Assembly (NCBI RefSeq): GCF_000204195.1
Contig: NZ_AFBG01000014.1
Location: 18,530 to 82,529, forward strand
Length of the DNA: 64,000 bases
Direction: 5' to 3'
DNA from: Acidovorax radicis N35
Lineage (GTDB): Bacteria; Pseudomonadota; Gammaproteobacteria; Burkholderiales; Burkholderiaceae_C
The position numbers and the translations under genes are program-made. The notes beneath the pieces are model-generated. The model did no database searches and was not told the origin of the DNA. It worked only from the letters and a program-made list of their open reading frames with translations. Positions 53,717 to 60,614 of the stretch are shown here, piece by piece. Within the stretch, counting starts at the first letter, position 1. Each line of letters begins with the position of its first letter.

Positions 53717-55498
53717 TCAGTGGTTGTGGCGCGGGGTTTTTTCGGAGATGCGCCGAAAGGTCAGCGCAAAGTCCAGCGTGGCGCCATCGACCAGCTGGCC
53801 TGTCTTTTCGCGGTACAGCGCTTCCCACGGTGACTGGCTGGCAGGCACGGGCGGCGCGGGCAGCTCGCGTTGGCGGCGTTCGATCTCATCCGCCGCCACC
53901 AGCGCGTCGCAGCGGCCTGTGTTCAGGTCGATGCGGATCGTGTCGCCGCTCAGGAGCCAGCTCAACCCCCCGCCCACCGCGCTTTCGGGCGACGCGTTGA
54001 GGATGGAGGGGCTGTCTGCCGTGCCCGACTGGCGCCCGTCGCCCAGGGTGGGCAGTGTGTTGATGCCACGCCGGATCAGCGCGTCGGGCGGCTGCATGTT
54101 GACCACCTCCGCAGAGCCCGGCCAGCCGATGGGCCCCGCACCGCGCATCACCAAAATGCAGCCCTCGTCGATGTTCAGCGCCGGGTCGTTGATGCGTGCG
54201 TGGTAGTCGTCAGCGCCTTCAAACACCACGGCACGGGCTTCAAAGATGCCTTCGTGCCCGGGGCGGCTGAGGTAGCTTGCGCGAAACGCTTCGGAGATCA
54301 CCGAGGTCTTCATGATGCCGAAGTCAAACAGGTTGCCGCTGAGTACCAGGAAGCCCGCCTTCTCCATCAGTGGCGCGCTGAAGGGGCGTATCACCTCGCG
54401 GTCGCGCGTTTCGCGGCCTTGCAGGTTGTCGCCGATGGTCTTGCCCGTCACGCTGGCGCAATCGCTGTGCAGGCGGCCCGCCTGCTGCAGCTCCCACATC
54501 AGGGAGGGTACGCCCCCCGCGCGGAAGAACCGTTCGCCCAGGAACTTGCCTGCGGGCTGCATGTTCAGCAGCAGGGGCAGGTTGTAGGCATGTTCGGTCC
54601 AGTCCTTGGCCTCCAGCACCACGCCCGCATGGCGCGCCATGGCCATGATGTGCACCTGCGCGTTGCTGGAACCCCCGGCCACGCTGACCACCGACAGCGC
54701 ATTCAAAAAGCTCTCTCGCGTCAGGATGCGCGAAGGGCGCAGGTCTTCATACGCCATCTCGACAATGCGGCGCCCGGTCTCGTAGGCCATCTGGCCACGC
54801 TCGCGGTAGGGCGCCGGAATGGCGGCGCAGCCAGGCAGCGACAGGCCCAGCGCCTCGGCCACGGCGTTCATGGTCGAGGCAGTGCCCATGGTGTTGCAGT
54901 GGCCCGCCGAGGGTGCGCTACTGCAGGCGCGCTGCAGAAACTCTTCTTCATTAATCTCGCCCGCTGCCAGCTGGCGGCGGCTGCGCCAGATCACGGTGCC
55001 CGAACCCACCAGTTCGCCGTCGTGCCAACCGTCCAGCATGGGCCCGCCCGAGAGCACGATGGCCGGGATGTCCACGGTGGACGCGGCCATGATGCCAGCC
55101 GGTGTGGTCTTGTCGCAGCCCGTGGTCAGCACCACCGCGTCGATGGGGTAGCCGTACAGGATCTCGACCAGGCCCAGGTAGGCCAGGTTGCGGTCCAGCG
55201 CCGCAGTGGGGCGGCGGCAGTTCTCAAAGATTGGATGGACCGGAAACTCCATCGGAATGCCCCCCGCATCGCGGATGCCATCGCGCACGCGGCGCGCCAG
55301 GTCCAGATGAATGCGGTTGCAGGGCGACAGGTCGCTGCCCGTCTGCGCGATGCCAATGATGGGCCGGCCCGAGCGCAGCTCTTCGGGCGTGAGCCCGTAG
55401 TTCATGAACCGTTCCAGATACAGCGCGGTCATGTCCGAGCGCGCGGGGTCGGCAAACCAGTCGCGGGAGCGAAAGGGGCGTCGGGGTGTCTTTTGCAT
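53717..55498 (-). CDS. IlvD/Edd-family sugar-acid dehydratase
   Basis: The 593-aa iron-sulfur dehydratase has the family cysteines Cys60 (SDLSPCN), Cys128 (TTGCDKTTPAG) and Cys201 (GHCNTMGT). The family removes water from aldonates such as L-arabonate, D-xylonate or galactonate, or from dihydroxy acids. The operon (TRAP importer and FAH enzyme) and the length favour an aldonate dehydratase over IlvD. The exact substrate is not determined. Confidence 0.92.
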   Translation of the reverse strand: MQKTPRRPFRSRDWFADPARSDMTALYLERFMNYGLTPEELRSGRPIIGIAQTGSDLSPCNRIHLDLARRVRDGIRDAGGIPMEFPVHPIFENCRRPTAALDRNLAYLGLVEILYGYPIDAVVLTTGCDKTTPAGIMAASTVDIPAIVLSGGPMLDGWHDGELVGSGTVIWRSRRQLAAGEINEEEFLQRACSSAPSAGHCNTMGTASTMNAVAEALGLSLPGCAAIPAPYRERGQMAYETGRRIVEMAYEDLRPSRILTRESFLNALSVVSVAGGSSNAQVHIMAMARHAGVVLEAKDWTEHAYNLPLLLNMQPAGKFLGERFFRAGGVPSLMWELQQAGRLHSDCASVTGKTIGDNLQGRETRDREVIRPFSAPLMEKAGFLVLSGNLFDFGIMKTSVISEAFRASYLSRPGHEGIFEARAVVFEGADDYHARINDPALNIDEGCILVMRGAGPIGWPGSAEVVNMQPPDALIRRGINTLPTLGDGRQSGTADSPSILNASPESAVGGGLSWLLSGDTIRIDLNTGRCDALVAADEIERRQRELPAPPVPASQSPWEALYREKTGQLVDGATLDFALTFRRISEKTPRHNH

Positions 55499-55588
55499 GG
55501 GGTTGTCAGAAGAACGCTGTGAAAGAAGGGAAAACCGCCGCTGCCAGCGCGCAGCATTTGGCGGCGCGCCGACGGGGCCGGGCTTTGC

Positions 55589-56596
55589 TTACTTGCCGCC
55601 GCGCGCCTTGGCCAGTTCGCCCATCAGTTCGCTGGTGGTTGCTTCACCAAATTCCTTGCCGTACTTTGTCAGCACCGGCTGCAGCTTGGTGCGCAGCTTG
55701 GCCTGTTCGGCAGCAGGCAGCTCGGTGATCTGCATGCCCGCCTTCTTCAGCTCGCCCAATGCGGTTTCGCTGAAAGCGCGGATGGTCTTGCGCTCAAACA
55801 ACGTGGCTTCGCGCGCGGCTTCCTGCACGATCTTCTGCTCCTCGGCTGACAAGCCATCCCAGGCCTTTTTGGACATCAGCAGCACCCAGGCGCTGTACAT
55901 GTGGCGCGACAACACCAGGTGCTTTTGCACTTCGTAGAACTTGCTGGCCAGGATGGTGGCCGGTGGGTTCTCCTGCCCATCCACCGCAGCTTGTTCCATG
56001 GCCGTGTACAGCTCAGTGAATGGCATGGGTGTGGCGTTGGCGCCCAGGGCGTTGAAGGTGTCCAAAAACAAGGGGCTCTGGATCACGCGCAGCTTGAGGC
56101 CCGCCAGATCGTCGGCCTTGTTGATGGGGCGGCGCGAATTGGTCACGTGGCGAAAGCCGTTCTCCCAGAACCCCAGGCCGATGAGTCCCTTCTCGGGCAG
56201 CATGGCCAGCAGCTTCTGGCCAAAGGGGCCATCCAGCACCGCGTCGGCTTCCTGCTCGTTGTTGAAGGTGAGCGGCAGATTGAGCACGCCAAACGGCTTG
56301 ATCAACGACATCAGCGTGGACGAATCTGGCACCGTCATCTCCAGCGTGCCGCCGCGCAGGGCCGACGTCATGCTCACGTCGTTGCCCAGGGAGCCGCTGG
56401 CAAACAGCTTGGCGTTCATCTTGCCGCCGCTCTTGGCCTGGAGCCTTTCGGCAAAGTGCTTGACCGCCTGCGCTTGAGGGTGGTCGTCGCTCAGGCCGAT
56501 GCCAACCTTGAACGTGTGTTCCTTGACTTGTGCAGACACCGGGGCGGCCAGAGCGGCCAGCACCGTGGCGACCACGGCGAGGGTTTTGAATTGCAT
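55589..56596 (-). CDS. dctP: TRAP transporter substrate-binding protein (DctP family)
   Basis: The 335-aa periplasmic binding protein has a signal peptide (1-22, ending PVSAQ) and the DctP segments GIGLSDDHPQAQAVKHFAE and LKLRVIQSPLFLDTFNALGA, with the conserved arginine in LRV, and PFTELYTAMEQAAVDGQENP. It is the first gene of the operon; GGAGAC precedes the ATG. The leader contains a CCATTCCAAA element also found before the divergent LysR gene. Confidence 0.94.
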   Translation of the reverse strand: MQFKTLAVVATVLAALAAPVSAQVKEHTFKVGIGLSDDHPQAQAVKHFAERLQAKSGGKMNAKLFASGSLGNDVSMTSALRGGTLEMTVPDSSTLMSLIKPFGVLNLPLTFNNEQEADAVLDGPFGQKLLAMLPEKGLIGLGFWENGFRHVTNSRRPINKADDLAGLKLRVIQSPLFLDTFNALGANATPMPFTELYTAMEQAAVDGQENPPATILASKFYEVQKHLVLSRHMYSAWVLLMSKKAWDGLSAEEQKIVQEAAREATLFERKTIRAFSETALGELKKAGMQITELPAAEQAKLRTKLQPVLTKYGKEFGEATTSELMGELAKARGGK

Positions 56597-56610
56597 GCTT
56601 TTGTCTCCGT

Positions 56611-56749
56611 TTTGGAATGGCTGGGGTCTCGATGGCCGAGGTCATCGGCGCCCTGCAGTCCTTTTGCAGGACCGTCATCGACGCAGGCCACAGGTTAGGT
56701 AGCGCGCGTGCCGGGGTCCACTGAATCTTTTGCTACGATCCATTCCAAA
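56611..56749. promoter_or_regulatory. LysR/dctP divergent promoter region with a shared 10-bp element
   Basis: TTTGGAATGG at 56611-56620 and CCATTCCAAA at 56740-56749 are perfect inverted copies, one 15 bp upstream of the dctP start and one 6 bp upstream of the LysR start. Read toward each gene, both leaders carry CCATTCCAAA followed by (A)CG. This is a candidate operator or a shared leader feature for the LysR-type regulator. Confidence 0.5.
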
Positions 56750-56754
56750 CGCTT

Positions 56755-57723
56755 ATGAGTCCAGACGCATTTCCGGGTAAACCCTTGTCTTTGGCGCAGG
56801 CCTGTGCGCGGCTGCGGTTTCGGCATTTGCAGTTTCTGGACATCCTGGGACGCACCCGCAACCTGCGCCTGACGGCCGAGCAGATGCACGTCACGCAGCC
56901 TGCGGCCACCAAGATCCTGATGGACATTGAAGAAATCCTGGAGGCGCGTTTGTTCGACCGTCTGTCGCGTGGCATGCGGCCCAACGAACTGGGGCTTTTC
57001 ACGCTGCGCTATGCCAGTGCCGCGCTGGATGGCCAGCGCCAATTCGTGGATGAGTTCAATGCCCTCAAACAAGGCGGCCATGGCCACCTGACGATTGGCG
57101 CCATCACGGGCTCGGCGGCCCATCTGCTGGTGGCGTCGGTGGTCGAGATCCAGCGCCTGCGGCCCTTGCTGGTGCTCAAGATCCTGGAGCAAAGCAGCGA
57201 CCAGCTGATCCAATGGCTGGCCGAGCGCAAGATCGATCTGATGATCGGGCGCTTTACCGACGAGGCCCAGCGCAGCCAGTTCCATTACGAGCGCCTGTCG
57301 GCCGAGCCGCTGGCCGTGGTGGGCGGACTGCACCACCCCCTGCGCGGAGGGGCGGACCTGGCCCTGACCGAGCTGGCCCACTGGCCGTGGATTCTGTACC
57401 CCGCCTCTACCGCCGTGCGCAAGGTGTCGGACGACCTGTTTGGCGGCGCAGGCCTGGCGCTCACGGCGGGGGTGGTGGAGACGCCGTCCTTTTTGTTTGC
57501 GCTGGAGCTGATGAACACCACCAACATGATGTCGCTGCAGCCCGCCGCCCTGGTTGAGAAATACGTGAACAAAGGACTGCTGTCACGTATCCCCGTGGAC
57601 CTGCCAGACCGCATGCCCAGCTATGGCCTCATCACGCGGCTGGGGGAGCCGCCGACACCCGCCGCGCAGGCCTTCATCGATGTGCTGCGCGAGACGGCGG
57701 GCGCTGGCTTTGACGAGCCGTGA
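56755..57723 (+). CDS. LysR-family regulator of the sugar-acid operon
   Basis: The 322-aa regulator has an N-terminal helix-turn-helix (RHLQFLDILGRTRNLRLTAE, QPAATKILMDIEEIL) and a LysR effector domain. It resembles the CbgR/GalR-type subgroup that controls sugar or sugar-acid genes. It is divergent from dctP, with 158 bp between, and is the obvious regulator of that operon. Confidence 0.9.
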   Translation: MSPDAFPGKPLSLAQACARLRFRHLQFLDILGRTRNLRLTAEQMHVTQPAATKILMDIEEILEARLFDRLSRGMRPNELGLFTLRYASAALDGQRQFVDEFNALKQGGHGHLTIGAITGSAAHLLVASVVEIQRLRPLLVLKILEQSSDQLIQWLAERKIDLMIGRFTDEAQRSQFHYERLSAEPLAVVGGLHHPLRGGADLALTELAHWPWILYPASTAVRKVSDDLFGGAGLALTAGVVETPSFLFALELMNTTNMMSLQPAALVEKYVNKGLLSRIPVDLPDRMPSYGLITRLGEPPTPAAQAFIDVLRETAGAGFDEP

Positions 57724-57877
57724 TGGCCGATGGTCGTCCCACTTTGGCAATAACCAAAAGTTATCGAAAACGACGGCTTTTGGGGCTTGTCCACCCCGTT
57801 GGGACGGTTTGCATCCCCGTCCTTCCTCACCACGCCGTTATGCTCTGCGCCCTTTGACCGAACCTGCCTGCTGCCCC

Positions 57878-58366
57878 ATGACCGACTCTGCCGACGACAC
57901 CCCCACCCCCATCCAGGAACCCCGCTTGTGGAGCGACGAGCGCTGGATGGCGCGGGTCATCAAGAACGAGGATGACGATGGCTGGGCTGTGTCCATGACG
58001 CTGCATGGCGAGTCTGAGCCTGCGCTGGTGGGCCCCTGGACCATGGGGCGTGACAAGAAGAACCCGAAGCCCCTGGATGTGTCGGCCTTCAACACGCTGG
58101 TCAAAACCGCCAGCGAGGTGCTGCGCCGCCACGAGCAGCAGCTGCACGCGCAGCTCAACAAGAACGTGAGCATCACCACGGCCGAGGGCCAGCGCCTGCG
58201 CGTGGCCCTCGCCATCGTGCCGGACGAAGAAGGCGCCACCGCCACGCTGAGTGCCATGGACGACCTGGGGGAGGAGCTGGCACGTGTGCCCGTGCCCCCC
58301 ACGTTCAAGCTCACCACCCACAGCGCCACGGCCTGGGCCCAGGGCGGGTTCGAAAAGCCGCGCTGA
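57878..58366 (+). CDS. Conserved hypothetical protein
   Basis: The 162-aa soluble protein, rich in charged residues, has no domain I recognise. It starts MTDSADDTPTPIQEPRLWSD and ends GGFEKPR; the middle contains a Lys-rich MGRDKKNPKP turn and a long helix. ATG 57878 is preferred; the upstream part of the open frame is low-quality. Codon usage and GC match the neighbours. It stands alone between the LysR gene and the riboswitch region. Confidence 0.7.
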   Translation: MTDSADDTPTPIQEPRLWSDERWMARVIKNEDDDGWAVSMTLHGESEPALVGPWTMGRDKKNPKPLDVSAFNTLVKTASEVLRRHEQQLHAQLNKNVSITTAEGQRLRVALAIVPDEEGATATLSAMDDLGEELARVPVPPTFKLTTHSATAWAQGGFEKPR

Positions 58367-58448
58367 ATGAACCCCGGGTGGCTGCAAAAACGGCACTGCC
58401 GGTGTTGCCAATCGCATGGGTGACCGGAGACCACAGGGTAAGCCCCTG

Positions 58449-58611
58449 GGAGCCTGTCGGACTTGGAAATCGTCGGCTGCAAATTGACCGCAGCGGTCCA
58501 TTTTTTACCGTCTTCTTGCCCCATAGCCGGGCTATGGGGCTGCAAATCCGGCAAAAACTGTCCTCGCTGGGGTCAATTTTCGCGTTCGACGCTCCAAGTC
58601 CGACAGGCTCC
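58449..58611. repeat. Long imperfect hairpin (element B) upstream of the riboswitch
   Basis: The outer arms GGAGCCTGTCGGACTTGG (58449-58466) and CCAAGTCCGACAGGCTCC (58594-58611) are perfect over 18 bp, and the centre is CCCCATAGC, CGG, GCTATGGGG (58519-58539). The flanks between pair imperfectly. It shares the ATAGC/GCTAT core and size with element A at 33255. TAGAAT, a possible -10 box, lies directly after its right arm (58612-58617). Confidence 0.8.
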
Positions 58612-58626
58612 TAGAATCCGTCCGTT

Positions 58627-58649
58627 GGCCCCGGAGTGTTTCCGGGGCC
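58627..58649 (+). other. Perfect GC-rich hairpin just before the riboswitch
   Basis: GGCCCCGGA (58627-58635) and TCCGGGGCC (58641-58649) pair around GTGTT, ending 4 bp before the first strand of riboswitch helix P1. There is no T-run, so it is not a normal terminator. It may shape the 5' end of the leader. Confidence 0.55.
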
Positions 58650-58653
58650 GATT

Positions 58654-59084
58654 GCGTTCTCAGGGCGGGGCGAAATTCCCCACCGGCGGTATCTGCGGGC
58701 TGAAAAAGCCTGCAGCAGCCCGCGAGCGCCTGCAGGGCAGTTGGAACCTGATCAATGTCTTTTTGGAGTCGCGCAAGAACCTTTTCGGGATGGGATGCTA
58801 GGCGCGGGGCGCAGTGGATAGCCCAGCTATCCACAAGCGCCGCAACACCGCAGACCGCCCGAAAAGGCTCTTGCCCGAAGGGTTGGGGTGAAATCGGGCG
58901 ATTGGAAGCCTTGGTTGCTTGCATGGGCATGAGCCCATGCGGCGCATCCGAGGCTTCCACTCATCCCGATTGCACTCCAACGCGATCTCCAAAAAGACAT
59001 TGATCAGGTTCTTAAGCCCCGCAGGGTCAGCAGATCTGGTGCGATGCCAGAGCCGACGGTCACAGTCCGGATGAAAGAGATCGC
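58654..59084 (+). promoter_or_regulatory. FMN riboswitch (RFN element) interrupted in its variable loop
   Basis: The 5' half contains the RFN core: CAGGGCGGGGCGAAATTCCC and CACCGGCGGT, then AGCCCGCGAGCGCC. The 3' half has GTCAGCAGATC, GAGCCGACGGT and AGTCCGGATG. P1 pairs GCGTTCTC (58654-58661) with GAGATCGC (59077-59084). The variable stem pairs CCTGCAGGGC (58729-58738) with GCCCCGCAGG (59016-59025). Between these arms lies a 268-bp element (58744-59011); without it the aptamer is 163 nt, a normal size. FMN binding would shut off the downstream lumazine synthase gene. Whether the interrupted version still folds is untested, but every conserved part is kept. Confidence 0.9.
58744..59011. mobile_element. 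268-bp MITE-like element with 25-bp perfect terminal inverted repeats
   Basis: The left end begins GAACCTGATCAATGTCTTTT and continues TGGAG (58744-58768); the right end (58987-59011) is its exact reverse complement. There is no open reading frame for a transposase and no clear target duplication (flanks CAGTTG and TTAAGC). Inside are two nested hairpins. The first pairs CCTTTTCGGG (58780-58789) with CCCGAAAAGG (58858-58867) and has the centre GTGGATAGC, CCA, GCTATCCAC. The second is centred on GCATGGGC, ATGA, GCCCATGC (58921-58940). A non-autonomous insertion is the best reading. Confidence 0.75.
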
Positions 59085-59301
59085 GAAGCCATGGGCCTCC
59101 CGCCGGGGTGGTTGCCTGTGTGCGTGTCGGGTGCGCGGTGCCGGGCTGTGCGGGGCTGTCTGATCGTGAGGTCGGGCGTGCCTGCAGGGCCAGGGGCTGT
59201 TCGCTGGGCCGCATGCGTGTGGGCAGCTGCCTTGCCATGCAAGGGGCTCTGTTCGCGCGCGCCCTGATTCTGGTAACCCTTTTCTTTGTTCGAGAAAATC
59301 C
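59085..59301 (+). promoter_or_regulatory. Leader between the FMN aptamer and ribH (expression platform)
   Basis: These 217 nt separate the aptamer from the start codon. A small stem CCTTG/CAAGG near 59230 and a C/T-rich stretch (CCCTTTTCTTTGTT) before the ATG are present, but no clean terminator or ribosome-binding-site sequestering stem could be picked by eye. No gene is supported here. Confidence 0.4.
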
Positions 59302-59835
59302 ATGAATCAGTCCTTCCATTCCCACCATGCCGCTGCTGCCAACGCCGACCAAAGCGGCCGCACAGCGATTGCGCACCGCAGCGAACGGGTTGCGGTCATC
59401 TGCGCCAGCTGGCACCGGGACATCGTTGACCAGGCCCGTGATGCCGCCGTGGCCGAGTTCGCGCGCAGCGGGCTGCCTGCGGGGCAGATCGACCAGTTCG
59501 AGGTGCCCGGCGCGTTCGAGATTCCGCTGCTGGCCAAGCGGCTGGCGCAAAGCGGGCGCTACGACGCCATCGTTGCCTGCGCGCTCATTGTCAACGGCGG
59601 CATCTACCGCCACGAGTTTGTGACCACCGCCGTCATCGACGGTTTGATGCGCGTGCAGCTCGACACGGACGTGCCCGTGATGTCCGCCGTGCTCACGCCG
59701 CGCGATTTTCATGAGCACGAAGACCACCTCAAGTTCTTCCGCGAGCACTTTGTGAAGAAGGGCGCAGAAGTGGCGCGCGCCTGCCTGGACACCATGGCCC
59801 AGTTCAAGGCGCTGGAGCCCGCGCACGGGGATTGA
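59302..59835 (+). CDS. ribH: 6,7-dimethyl-8-ribityllumazine synthase, type II (RibH2-like)
   Basis: The 177-aa enzyme makes lumazine, the precursor of riboflavin. It resembles RibH2 proteins such as the Brucella form: VICASWHRDIVD at about 32-43, VPGAFEIPLLAKRLA at 68-82, VNGGIYRHEFVTTAVIDG at 97-114 and LTPRDFHEHEDH. The N-terminal 25 residues are a His/Ala-rich extension. It is preceded by an FMN riboswitch, as reported for some type-II ribH genes. An FMN reductase gene follows within 60 bp. Type-II enzymes are usually decameric and may serve in addition to a housekeeping RibH. Confidence 0.92.
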   Translation: MNQSFHSHHAAAANADQSGRTAIAHRSERVAVICASWHRDIVDQARDAAVAEFARSGLPAGQIDQFEVPGAFEIPLLAKRLAQSGRYDAIVACALIVNGGIYRHEFVTTAVIDGLMRVQLDTDVPVMSAVLTPRDFHEHEDHLKFFREHFVKKGAEVARACLDTMAQFKALEPAHGD

Positions 59836-59894
59836 GCGGCGCGCAACCGGTTGCCGCCACCGGCTTGGGCGTGCGGCTGGGCCAGAATGGCTCC

Positions 59895-60434
59895 ATGAAA
59901 ATTCTGGCCCTGTGCGGCAGCCTGCGCGCTGCCTCCATCAACGCTGCGTTGCTGCGCACGGCGGCACGTGTTGCTCCACCTGGCATGGAGGTCGCGTGGT
60001 GCGTGGCGGTGGGTGAGCTGCCGCTTTTCAACCCCGACCTGGAGGCACAACCGCCACCCGCCGCGCTGCGTCTGCAGGCCGATGTGGCGTGGGCCGATGC
60101 GCTGCTGATCGCGAGCCCCGAATACGCCCACGGTGTGACGGGGGTGATCAAGAATGCACTCGACTGGCTGGTGAGCCAGGAGGCCTTTGTGAACAAGCCG
60201 GTGGCGGTGTTCAATGCCTCGCCCCGCGCGCACCACGCCGATGATGCGCTGCGCGAAACACTGCGGACGATGTCTGCGCGCATCGTCGAGCCTGCGTGCC
60301 TGAGCCTTCCGTTGCTGGGCGCACACCTGGCAGAAAACGAGATGGCCACGCACCCACTGGTGGCGCCGGCATTGATCGAGGCGCTGCAGGCCTTGCAGCG
60401 AGCAGTGGAACCTGAACAGGCTTGGTTGCTATAA
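59895..60434 (+). CDS. NADPH-dependent FMN reductase-like flavoprotein
   Basis: The 179-aa flavodoxin-like protein has the FMN phosphate loop LCGSLRAASINAALL (6-20) and LLIASPEYAHGVTGVIKNALDWL (part: SPEYAHGVTGVIKNALDWL) of the NADPH_FMN_red family. It reduces FMN or quinones. Located 59 bp after ribH on the same strand, it is probably on the riboswitch transcript, joining flavin synthesis with flavin reduction. ATG 59895 begins the conserved MKILALCGS; the frame is open to a TTG overlapping the ribH stop. Confidence 0.9.
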   Translation: MKILALCGSLRAASINAALLRTAARVAPPGMEVAWCVAVGELPLFNPDLEAQPPPAALRLQADVAWADALLIASPEYAHGVTGVIKNALDWLVSQEAFVNKPVAVFNASPRAHHADDALRETLRTMSARIVEPACLSLPLLGAHLAENEMATHPLVAPALIEALQALQRAVEPEQAWLL

Positions 60435-60488
60435 AAAATATAGCTTACAGCGCATGATAGACAAGCGTTAGAGGCCTTTTTATTGGAT
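60427..60488 (+). repeat. Dispersed repeat, family 1 (after the FMN reductase gene)
   Basis: ATATAGCTTACAGCGCAT, loop and GACAAGCGTTAGAGGCC form the core, with a T-rich tail. It overlaps the last codons of the FMN reductase gene and lies before the convergent chemoreceptor. Confidence 0.7.
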
Positions 60489-60614
60489 TTTCTTCTCTGC
60501 ACAGGCCCATGCATGGGGCCCTGAGCGCGGAGACGCAGTACCGAGCGCCCGCAGGCGCCCATGGCCGTATCGGTGCCCCGGCGCCACAGGGCGCACCAGC
60601 CCTTGGCCAGCCTG

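Noticed and set aside
58744..59011. Insertion sequence carrying a transposase
   Set aside because: At 268 bp with no open frame of useful length it can only be a non-autonomous element.
59085..59301. A small gene between riboswitch and ribH
   Set aside because: The open frames there are short, GC-skewed and lack a ribosome-binding site; the stretch is better explained as leader RNA.
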